A model generated the notes under the pieces. It ran no database searches, was not told where the DNA came from, and saw only the letters and a list, made by a program, of their open reading frames with translations. From the NCBI GenBank assembly GCA_904384205.1, contig CAJFJY010000005.1, positions 1 to 39,131 of the forward strand: 39,131 nt of DNA. The letters are read 5' to 3'. This document shows, piece by piece, positions 33,082 to 39,131 of the stretch. Position numbers and translations under genes: made by a program. Origin of the DNA: an uncultured Clostridia bacterium. Lineage in GTDB: Bacteria > Bacillota > Clostridia > TANB77 > CAG-508. Numbering within the stretch: the first letter of the stretch is position 1; each line of letters starts with the position of its first letter.

Positions 33082-34644
33082 ATGAATAGGAAAATCTTTA
33101 AAAACTTATTATTGACTATAGGATTTATTTTTGCAATATTTTTATTTTCAAATAGTGTACAAGCAGCATATATAAATATATCATTAAGTAGTACATCAGC
33201 AAACCCAGGTGAACAGATAACAGGAACTGTAACATCTGACTGCGTTGGAAGAGTGAATTTATCAGTTTCAAATGGTAGTATATCAACAGATAGAGTATGG
33301 ATTGAAGGCGGAGCTCAAAGCTTTACAGTAACAGTAGGGACAGCTGGAACAACATCAATAAATGCTACTGCAGAAGGTGGAAAAATGTCATCAGGAGGGG
33401 CAGATGTTGATGTTCCAGGAGCAAGTGCTACAGTTTCAGTTTCAGCTCCACCAAGCGGTGGAAATGAACAAACACCACCAGCAGATAACCCATCTGGAGG
33501 AGAGACAGGCGGAGGAACTACAAATAACGGAAATCCTTCAACATCAAATGAAACTCAAACACCATCACAACCTACAACAACACCACAACCTGAAAACAAA
33601 TCAAATAATACAAATTTATCAAATTTAGGAATAACACCAAATGACTTTACAGGATTTAAACCATATGTAACAGAATATACAACATCTGTACCAAATGACG
33701 TAACAACAATAAATGTTTATGCAACTGCACAAAAAGGTCAAACAGTAACTGGAACTGGTAATAAAGAATTACAAGAAGGAGAAAATGTATTTAAAATAGT
33801 TGTAACAGCAGAAGATGGAAAAACACAAAAAACATATACATTAACAGTAAATAGAGAAACTGCAGATGAAACAGAAGAAAATCCAGAAGAAGGCGAAACA
33901 GAACTAACAGAAAGTTTCGGGCTAGCAAGCTTAGAGATAGAAGATATAGAGTTAACACCAGAATTTTCAACAGATATATATGAATATACAGCAAAATATA
34001 CAGGAGATGACACACAATTAAATATAACTACAAGACCTACAGAAGAAGGAACAAATGTCGAAATAACAGGAAATGAAAATTTAGTTGACGGAGAAAACAT
34101 AATAACAATACTTGTTACAGATTCATCAGGAGATAAGACAGTAACATATCAAATAAATGTCCAAAAGGAAAAAGCAGAAGAAGCTTTATTAGATACTAAT
34201 CAAGAAGAATTAGAAAATCAAAATAAAACAAGAAATTTAATAATAATAGTTGGAATAATTGTTTTAATACTAATAGTAGCTATAGTTTTAATAATAAGGC
34301 ACAAGAGAAATAAGAGATGGGAAGAAGAATATGCTGGGGAACCATATGAAGAAGATGACTATAACGAAGAAAATCCATATAACAACAATAATTATGATAA
34401 TAGTTATGATGACTATGACAATGAAGAAAGCGAACAAGGTAATACAGAGTTCAAAAAATTAACACAAAAATTAGTAAAAAGAGAAAATAAACCAGAAACA
34501 AATATAAATTTAGAAGAAGAACATGAGCATAAAGACAGCAAACAAAAAATAAAAGATTTATATTTAAAACAATACAGTGATGAAGACAATTTGGATGATG
34601 ATATTGAGACAAGAAGGCGTAGTAGAGGTAAGAGATTTAAATAA
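33082..34644 (+). CDS. Membrane-anchored surface protein with two cadherin-like beta-sandwich domains
   Basis: 520 aa. A signal peptide covers residues 1-29. An Ig-like domain (about 30-125: INISLSSTSANPGEQITGTV, VNLSVSNGSIS) leads to a Gly/Pro/Thr-rich linker (about 126-172). Two cadherin-like beta-sandwich repeats follow, at about 173-258 (LSNLGITPNDFTGFKPYVTEY) and 273-362 (LASLEIEDIELTPEFSTDIY). A transmembrane helix at about 382-405 (LIIIVGIIVLILIVAIVLII) precedes a long cytoplasmic tail very rich in Asp, Glu, Asn and Tyr with a basic end. The cadherin-like domains are common in clostridial surface proteins of unknown function. RBS AGGAGG at 33063-33068 is 13 bases from the ATG, slightly far. 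It is probably co-transcribed with the dockerin gene, since no terminator lies between them. Confidence 0.85.
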   Translation: MNRKIFKNLLLTIGFIFAIFLFSNSVQAAYINISLSSTSANPGEQITGTVTSDCVGRVNLSVSNGSISTDRVWIEGGAQSFTVTVGTAGTTSINATAEGGKMSSGGADVDVPGASATVSVSAPPSGGNEQTPPADNPSGGETGGGTTNNGNPSTSNETQTPSQPTTTPQPENKSNNTNLSNLGITPNDFTGFKPYVTEYTTSVPNDVTTINVYATAQKGQTVTGTGNKELQEGENVFKIVVTAEDGKTQKTYTLTVNRETADETEENPEEGETELTESFGLASLEIEDIELTPEFSTDIYEYTAKYTGDDTQLNITTRPTEEGTNVEITGNENLVDGENIITILVTDSSGDKTVTYQINVQKEKAEEALLDTNQEELENQNKTRNLIIIVGIIVLILIVAIVLIIRHKRNKRWEEEYAGEPYEEDDYNEENPYNNNNYDNSYDDYDNEESEQGNTEFKKLTQKLVKRENKPETNINLEEEHEHKDSKQKIKDLYLKQYSDEDNLDDDIETRRRSRGKRFK

Positions 34645-34683
34645 GATGTTAAATATTACTAATGATGAATAAGGATAAAATTA

Positions 34684-34736
34684 AATGTTAAGAGAAAATA
34701 GTTTAAATCAAGTAAACTATACTCTTAACATTTTCT
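34684..34736 (+). terminator. Strong terminator before recX
   Basis: AATGTTAAGAG (34684-34694) pairs perfectly with CTCTTAACATT (34722-34732). An inner stem ATAGTTTA/TAAACTAT stacks inside it, and a T-rich tail follows. Confidence 0.88.
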
Positions 34737-34788
34737 ATATATTACTTAATTATTTGAATATAATAGTTAAAAATGCAAAGGAGATTAT

Positions 34789-35241
34789 ATGTATACAATA
34801 GAAGAATTTGATAATGCCAAAACAAAAGTGTTAAAATATATTTTGTATAAAAAAAGGTCAGAACAAGAAGTAAAACAAAAATTTTCAAATGTAATGGAAG
34901 AAGAACTATTAGAAGACGTAATAGATTATTTAAAAGAAGCAAATTATATTAACGATAAAGAGTATATAACAAAAACAGTAAATAATTTAAAAACTTTGAA
35001 AAACCTATCTATTAGAGAGATAAAATATAAATTAATGTCAAAAGGTTTAGATAAAAACGATATAGAAGATTATATTTATGAAAATAAAGACGAACTAGAA
35101 GAGTACGAAGAAAAATCTGCAAAAAATATAATTTCAAAGAAAATAGTTTCAATGGAAATAGAAGAGATAAAACAATATTTACAAAAAAAAGGATATAAAC
35201 AAGAGAATATTAATGAAGCTATGGAAGAATATAATAGTTGA
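34789..35241 (+). CDS. recX: RecX regulatory protein
   Basis: Modulator of RecA filaments. 150 aa, short but within the family range. It is entirely helical with the three-helix repeats of RecX: AKTKVLKYILYKKRSEQEVKQKF, LEDVIDYLKEANYINDKEY (conserved YLKEANYINDKEYI type motif), IREIKYKLMSKGLDKNDIEDYI and a C-terminal IKQYLQKKGYKQENINEAM (long helices given in part). Preceded by AAGGAG. recA is not in the window. A TATAAT at 34759-34764 probably promotes it. Confidence 0.85.
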   Translation: MYTIEEFDNAKTKVLKYILYKKRSEQEVKQKFSNVMEEELLEDVIDYLKEANYINDKEYITKTVNNLKTLKNLSIREIKYKLMSKGLDKNDIEDYIYENKDELEEYEEKSAKNIISKKIVSMEIEEIKQYLQKKGYKQENINEAMEEYNS

Positions 35242-35330
35242 AAAATAATTACTTAATTCTTTTTAAACTAGACTTCTCTACAATAGAAAAGTCGCTTTGC
35301 TTCAACGGTGAGAAAGGAATGATATGAATA

Positions 35331-36080
35331 ATGGCAATATTAACATTGGAAACAAAAAAATACCCAATAAAAATAGATAATTTCGAAGGGCCGATAGATT
35401 TATTATTATACTTAATAGAAAAAAACAAAATGGATATTTATGAGATAAACTTAACAGAAATAACGGAACAATATATGGAATATCTAAATAAGATGCAAGA
35501 ATTAAATCTAGAGATAGCTAGTGAATTTTTAGTAATGGCTTCTACACTTTTATATTTAAAATCCAAAAATTTATTGCCAAAGCAAGAAGAGGAAGAAGAA
35601 ATTACCGAAGAAGAGTTAATAAGAAGGATTGTAGAATATAAAAAATTTAAAGAAATGAGTAAAGTTTTCAAAGAAAATTATGAAGAATTTTCAAAAAGAA
35701 TCTTTAAAGGTCCAGAAGATATTGAATTGCCTAAAAAAACTTTAGAAGAAAAGTACGATAAAAATGTAATACCAGAAATATATAAAGAAATAGTAGAAAG
35801 AACAAGTGTAAGATTAAACCAAAACGCAAAAAATATAGAAAAAATAGCCCTAGTAGATACATATACAGTAGGAAGTAAAGTAAAAGAAATGTTTAAAATT
35901 TTAATAAAAAGCAAAAAGTTTGTATTTAATAAAGTATTTTCTCTAAGCAAAAGAAATAAACAAGAAGTTGTAACAGCATTTACAGGTTTATTAGAATTAT
36001 CAAGAAGAGATAAGGTCGTAACAGAACAAAACGAGCTATTTGGCGATATATTAGTTGAGAGAAAGAAAAAAATAGGATAA
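35331..36080 (+). CDS. scpA: Segregation and condensation protein ScpA
   Basis: Kleisin subunit of the bacterial SMC-ScpAB condensin complex. 249 aa, normal length. The N-terminal domain has YPIKIDNFEGPIDLLLYLIE, KMDIYEINLTEITEQYMEYL and SEFLVMASTLLYLKSKNLLP, the typical SMC-neck-binding region. A linker rich in acidic residues follows, then a C-terminal winged-helix part with VVTAFTGLLELSRRDKV. The usual partner gene scpB does not follow; a 106-base gap and a DUF2953 gene do. GAAAGGA lies 12 bases from the chosen ATG; an out-of-frame ATG at 35324 lies in between. Confidence 0.93.
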   Translation: MAILTLETKKYPIKIDNFEGPIDLLLYLIEKNKMDIYEINLTEITEQYMEYLNKMQELNLEIASEFLVMASTLLYLKSKNLLPKQEEEEEITEEELIRRIVEYKKFKEMSKVFKENYEEFSKRIFKGPEDIELPKKTLEEKYDKNVIPEIYKEIVERTSVRLNQNAKNIEKIALVDTYTVGSKVKEMFKILIKSKKFVFNKVFSLSKRNKQEVVTAFTGLLELSRRDKVVTEQNELFGDILVERKKKIG

Positions 36081-36111
36081 ATAATTTGATTTAAAGTTAT
36101 TACATTGCATT

Positions 36112-36130
36112 GCTATTTTAATAAAATAGC
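36112..36130 (+). other. Hairpin in the gap where scpB might be expected
   Basis: GCTATTTT (36112-36119) and AAAATAGC (36123-36130) form an 8-pair stem with a 3-base loop. No T-tract follows, so termination is doubtful. Confidence 0.4.
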
Positions 36131-36195
36131 CAGGATATGTTTAAATTAAAAAAAATTGGAAAAAATAATAGTAATCACAAGAAGAGGTGATACTA

Positions 36196-36834
36196 TTGTT
36201 TTTTTTAATTTCTCTTTTAATTGTATTAATCATTTTTTTGTGTTTAATAACAATAAGAGTAAAAATAAAAATAGTAAATTTAGAGATAGATACATTAAAA
36301 GGTCAGGGGAATTATATAAAAGAAGACTTTTTTGCAATTATAACAATATATATTTTAGAAAAAATTCCTGTTTGGAGATTAAAAATAACTAAAGAGAGAT
36401 TCCAAAAAATTCAAACTTCAAATAGATTAAATAAAATAAAAAATAAATTTAATCAAAAATTTATTGAAAACAAAAATGATTTCGATAAAGATGTATTTTT
36501 GCTATTATACAAATTTCCAACAAACTTATATGATTTAGATGTAAATATAGAAATAGGTACAGAAAGTATAATGTTTACAACTTTTATAGTACCAGTAATA
36601 AGTACAATAATAGCATTATTATTAAAAAAATATGCAAAAGGAAAGAGTCAAAGATTTAATGTCAAACCAATATATAATGAAAAAAATAGTTTGAAATTAG
36701 AATTTAATGGTATATTTGAAATAAAAATGATACATATTATAAACACAATATGTATATTAAAAAAGAAAAAAGGGAGAGTGAAGAAAAATGTCAGAACATC
36801 CAATAGAAGGTCTTATGACTACGGCTATGAATAG
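36196..36834 (+). CDS. DUF2953-family membrane-associated protein
   Basis: Protein of unknown function found next to ytfJ/gerW in Firmicutes (the ytfI position in Bacillus). 212 aa with a single N-terminal hydrophobic helix (LFFLISLLIVLIIFLCLITI), then a basic region and a segment YDLDVNIEIGTESIMFTTFIV containing the family's conserved glycine-threonine pattern, with a second hydrophobic stretch near residue 130. A GTG at 36187 is in frame but lies inside the AGAGGTG ribosome site, so TTG at 36196 is the better start. Its 3' end overlaps gerW by 47 bases, indicating coupling and a shared sporulation context. Confidence 0.72.
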   Translation: MFFLISLLIVLIIFLCLITIRVKIKIVNLEIDTLKGQGNYIKEDFFAIITIYILEKIPVWRLKITKERFQKIQTSNRLNKIKNKFNQKFIENKNDFDKDVFLLLYKFPTNLYDLDVNIEIGTESIMFTTFIVPVISTIIALLLKKYAKGKSQRFNVKPIYNEKNSLKLEFNGIFEIKMIHIINTICILKKKKGRVKKNVRTSNRRSYDYGYE

Positions 36835-37342
36835 TATTCAAGATATGGTTGATGTAAATACAATAATAGGAGAGCCAATAGAAACATCAAATAATATAGT
36901 AATAATTCCAATATCTAAAGTATCATTTGGTTTTGCAGCAGGTGGAAGTGAATTTAAAGGGGAAACAATAGATGAATATAAAAAAGTAGAAAAAGAAGAA
37001 GCAATACAATATAGGTTGCCATTTGGCGGAGGAGCAGGTGCAGGTGTTTCTATAAATCCAATAGCATTTTTAGTAATTACAAATGATAATGTACGATTAT
37101 TACCAGTAAACCATTCATCTAGTATTGATAAATTATTAGATTATATACCAGACTTAATGGAAAGGGCAAATAATATGATGAATAGGTGTATTCAAAATAA
37201 AAAAGAAGAAACAGAAAAAATAATTAATACAATAAAGAAAAATACAAATAATAATCATGAAAATAAAAAAGAAGACAAACCCAAAAATGAATTTGCTGAT
37301 GATGTGGCTATGGAATATACTTATGATGAAATGGATGATTAG
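36788..37342 (+). CDS. GerW/YtfJ family sporulation protein
   Basis: Spore protein family; YtfJ (GerW) is needed for normal germination in Bacillus. 184 aa. The conserved core comprises HPIEGLMTTAMNSIQDMVDV, VIIPISKVSFGFAAGGSEF and the glycine-rich LPFGGGAGAGVSINPIAFLV, followed by a charged C-terminal tail rich in Lys, Asn and Glu. The ATG is served by GGGAGAG within the upstream gene. A terminator follows at 37362. It marks the host as an endospore former together with the sleB gene at the right edge. Confidence 0.93.
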   Translation: MSEHPIEGLMTTAMNSIQDMVDVNTIIGEPIETSNNIVIIPISKVSFGFAAGGSEFKGETIDEYKKVEKEEAIQYRLPFGGGAGAGVSINPIAFLVITNDNVRLLPVNHSSSIDKLLDYIPDLMERANNMMNRCIQNKKEETEKIINTIKKNTNNNHENKKEDKPKNEFADDVAMEYTYDEMDD

Positions 37343-37361
37343 AAATATAATTTGTAGATAG

Positions 37362-37392
37362 ATAGCAAGTTTTTTCTTGCTATTTTTCTTTT
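37362..37392 (+). terminator. Terminator after gerW/ytfJ
   Basis: ATAGCAAG (37362-37369) pairs perfectly with CTTGCTAT (37376-37383) over a 6-base T loop, followed by a T-rich tail. Confidence 0.88.
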
Positions 37393-37430
37393 CATGTAGT
37401 AGAATGATAAAAAAGTAATAGGAGAGCAAA

Positions 37431-38459
37431 ATGGTAAATATTGAATTAGTAGAAAAAGAATTAAATCAACAGAAATTACATAGTATATATTTATTTTATG
37501 GAGAAGAGCAATACTTAATAGAAAGTTGTATAAAAAAGATAAAAAAAATATTTGGAGAATGTATAAAAGGAATAAATTATATATTAATAGATGAAACAAA
37601 TATTGGAGAATTGATATCAGATATAGAAACTCCAAGTTTTGGATATGAAAAAAAACTAATAATAGCTAAAAATACGGGGCTATTTAAAAAAGAAGGAAAA
37701 AGAAAAAATGCAGATATAGCAAATAAAAAAGAAAAAATAATAGAATATTTAAATGACAATATGCAAATTGTAGATGAAAGTTGCGTATTAGTATTTTGCG
37801 AAGAAGAAGCAGATAAAAAAGAAAAACTATATGAAATCATTGAGAAAAATGGAGTAGTGTGTAAATCTGATTTTCAGAAGCCGATGCAATTAGCAAACCG
37901 AATAAAAAGTATTTGTAATGCATATAAAGTGCAAATTGATAATTATACAATTCAATATTTTTTTGAAGTTTGTGGAACAGAAATGCAAACTTTAATAAAT
38001 GAAATAAGAAAATTAATAGAATATGCAGGAACAGGTGGAACAATAAAAAAAGAAGATATTGATAAATTATCAACAAAAAAAATAGAAAGTGTAATATTTG
38101 ATTTAACAGATAGCCTTGGAAAAAAGAATGTAACAAAAGCATTAGAAGTATTGCATAATCTGATTTATGAAAAAGAGCCTATACAAAAAATTCTTATTAC
38201 ATTATATAATCATTTCAAAAAAATATATTTGACAACAATTGCTGTAAAATTAAAAAAAGATGTTGTTGTAAGTCTAGACTTAAAACCTAACCAAACATTT
38301 TTAGTAAATAAATATAAAACACAAGCAAAATATTTTAATGAAAAAGAATTAAGATTAATACTTCAAGATTTAACAGATTTAGATTATAAAAGTAAGATAG
38401 GTCAAATAGACCCTTTATTTGGACTAGAAACAATATTATGTGAGCATTTTAATTCATAA
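37431..38459 (+). CDS. holA: DNA polymerase III delta subunit HolA
   Basis: Clamp-loader subunit that opens the beta sliding clamp. 342 aa, normal length. The N-terminus HSIYLFYGEEQYLIESCIKK is the delta hallmark. Also present are ETPSFGYEKKLIIAKN in domain I, the domain II segment CGTEMQTLINEIRKLIEYAG and VIFDLTDSLGKKNVTKAL, and the C-terminal collar domain with LDYKSKIGQIDPLFGLETIL. The last codons (EHFNS and stop) lie inside the left arm of a large palindrome (38444-38720), so the C-terminal residues may have been supplied or altered by it. RBS AGGAGAG. Confidence 0.94.
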   Translation: MVNIELVEKELNQQKLHSIYLFYGEEQYLIESCIKKIKKIFGECIKGINYILIDETNIGELISDIETPSFGYEKKLIIAKNTGLFKKEGKRKNADIANKKEKIIEYLNDNMQIVDESCVLVFCEEEADKKEKLYEIIEKNGVVCKSDFQKPMQLANRIKSICNAYKVQIDNYTIQYFFEVCGTEMQTLINEIRKLIEYAGTGGTIKKEDIDKLSTKKIESVIFDLTDSLGKKNVTKALEVLHNLIYEKEPIQKILITLYNHFKKIYLTTIAVKLKKDVVVSLDLKPNQTFLVNKYKTQAKYFNEKELRLILQDLTDLDYKSKIGQIDPLFGLETILCEHFNS

Positions 38460-38720
38460 TTTTGTGGCGATTTTTATCATACAAATATTAAAACTTTAAT
38501 ATATTATTTTTCAAAGTTTTCGTTCAAGCTAATTTTCGTAGAAAATCTAAACGAATTTTATGGCACCCTTCCAAGATAAACTTGAACTCTTTCCATAAAA
38601 TTCATTAAGATTTTCTAAACTCAAATTACTTTCAATTCAAACTTTTCAAAATAATATATTAAAGTTTTATTAATTGGTAACTAAAACAGAAAATCACCAC
38701 AAAATTATGAATAAAAATGC
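38444..38720 (+). repeat. ~277-bp imperfect palindrome overlapping the 3' end of holA
   Basis: The left arm (38444 to about 38578) and the reverse complement of the right arm (about 38581-38720) align over almost their whole length. TTCATAATTTTGTGGCGATT at 38453 matches the right arm end at 38690-38711 with one mismatch. AAACTTTAATATATTATTTT occurs in both arms, as does TAGAAAATCT followed by GAATTTTATGG. The centre, near 38578, has no coding capacity. This is the only content of the 306 bases between holA and sleB apart from a small hairpin. A non-autonomous palindromic mobile element is the simplest reading. Confidence 0.85.
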
Positions 38721-38730
38721 AATAATTGCT

Positions 38731-38755
38731 AAAAATATATATAAAATATATTTTT
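38731..38755 (+). other. AT-only hairpin directly before the sleB ribosome site
   Basis: AAAAATATAT (38731-38740) and ATATATTTTT (38746-38755) are perfect inverted repeats separated by 5 bases. They abut AGGTG (38756-38760), so the hairpin could affect initiation of sleB or end the transcript from holA. Confidence 0.5.
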
Positions 38756-38765
38756 AGGTGATTTT

Positions 38766-39131
38766 ATGAAAAAAAGTAAAAAGATAATATTAATAACAAC
38801 TATATTATTTGCTATAACAACAATAATATTTTTAATATTCTCAAAAAATGATGAAGTAGAAGCATTATCAAAATATGGTTCAAGAGGAGATGAAGTAATA
38901 CAAATACAGACAAAATTAAAAAGATGGGGATATTATAATGGAAATATAGATGGAATTTATGGAACACAAACATTAGAAGCGGTAAAATATTTTCAAAGAA
39001 AAAATGGACTAGCAGTAGACGGAATAGCAGGGCCAAATACATTAAAAGCAATGGGAATAATGACATCTAGCTCATCTGGAAGTAGCAGTTCATCAACAAA
39101 TTCAAATGATTTAAATTTGCTTGCAAGGGTT
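38766..39131 (+). CDS. sleB: SleB-type spore cortex-lytic enzyme, truncated by the window edge
   Basis: Spore cortex hydrolase acting in germination. The first 122 codons are in the window. A signal peptide or membrane anchor (about residues 5-27) is followed by a peptidoglycan-binding domain (about 34-93: YGSRGDEVIQIQTKLKRWGY, GIYGTQTLEAVKYFQRKNGL, VDGIAGPNTLKAMG). A Ser-rich linker follows, and then NDLNLLARV, the first residues of the catalytic Hydrolase_2 domain (N-D-x-x-L-L-A-R is its usual start). AGGTG at 38756-38760 serves the ATG. The domain order matches SleB; the catalytic Glu lies beyond the edge. Confidence 0.88.
   Translation, partial: MKKSKKIILITTILFAITTIIFLIFSKNDEVEALSKYGSRGDEVIQIQTKLKRWGYYNGNIDGIYGTQTLEAVKYFQRKNGLAVDGIAGPNTLKAMGIMTSSSSGSSSSSTNSNDLNLLARV

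Noticed and set aside
33362-33628. Gln/His-rich open frame on the + strand inside the cadherin-like gene
   Set aside because: It is an out-of-frame reading of the Thr/Pro/Gly-rich linker with no start signals.

Overview
The window comes from a very AT-rich, low-GC Gram-positive, spore-forming bacterium. An uncultured member of the Clostridia, probably an anaerobe from a gut-like habitat, fits best. Rubrerythrin and ferredoxin-type proteins point to anaerobiosis, GerW/YtfJ and a SleB-type cortex hydrolase point to endospores, and an LPxTG-type surface protein and an LCP protein point to a Gram-positive wall. The species cannot be named from sequence alone. Every confident gene is on the + strand.

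Layout. (1) 1-330: an unidentified fragment on the - strand running off the left edge, then a hairpin-containing spacer. (2) 359-5352: rubrerythrin, rsmE, a membrane protein with a Lys/Thr-rich tail, and the core block yicC-remA-rpoZ-gmk, ending with a small membrane protein and a terminator. (3) 5353-5593: a gene-free stretch of degenerate repeats and mini-hairpins. (4) 5661-7322: a VanZ-like protein and an LCP ligase. (5) 7433-26230: one ~19 kb exopolysaccharide/capsule operon with no obvious internal terminator. It holds an initiating sugar-phosphate transferase, four GT4 and one GT2 glycosyltransferases, three polysaccharide pyruvyl transferases, two Fe-S/FrhB-type proteins, two acyl/acetyltransferases, a Wzy polymerase, a Wzx flippase, a MenD-like ThDP enzyme and an SDR. 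Four of these genes are frameshifted. (6) 26384-29726: a sortase-type (LPDTG) surface protein with a cohesin-like ectodomain, then cpsC-cpsD-cpsB homologues (chain length, tyrosine kinase, PHP phosphatase) behind a leader terminator. (7) 29886-34644: glmM, a secreted glucosaminidase ending in a type I dockerin, and a cadherin-like beta-sandwich membrane protein. (8) 34789-39131: recX, scpA, a DUF2953 gene, gerW/ytfJ, holA, a ~277-bp imperfect palindrome that reaches into the 3' end of holA, and the start of sleB.

How it fits together. The sugar transferase primes undecaprenyl phosphate and the glycosyltransferases build the repeat unit. Pyruvyl and acyl transferases may decorate it, Wzx flips it, Wzy polymerises it under CpsC/D/B control, and the LCP protein probably attaches the polymer to peptidoglycan. 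GlmM feeds UDP-GlcNAc to both wall and capsule. Beside this is a possible surface docking pair: a wall-anchored cohesin-like protein and a dockerin-tagged peptidoglycan hydrolase.

Most worth a second look: the cohesin-like/dockerin pair, the 277-bp palindrome overlapping the end of holA, four frameshifts confined to the capsule operon, the repeated pairing of FrhB Fe-S proteins with pyruvyl transferases, and the MenD-like/SDR pair with no menaquinone genes around it. All functions are inferred from remembered family motifs; no database search was run.
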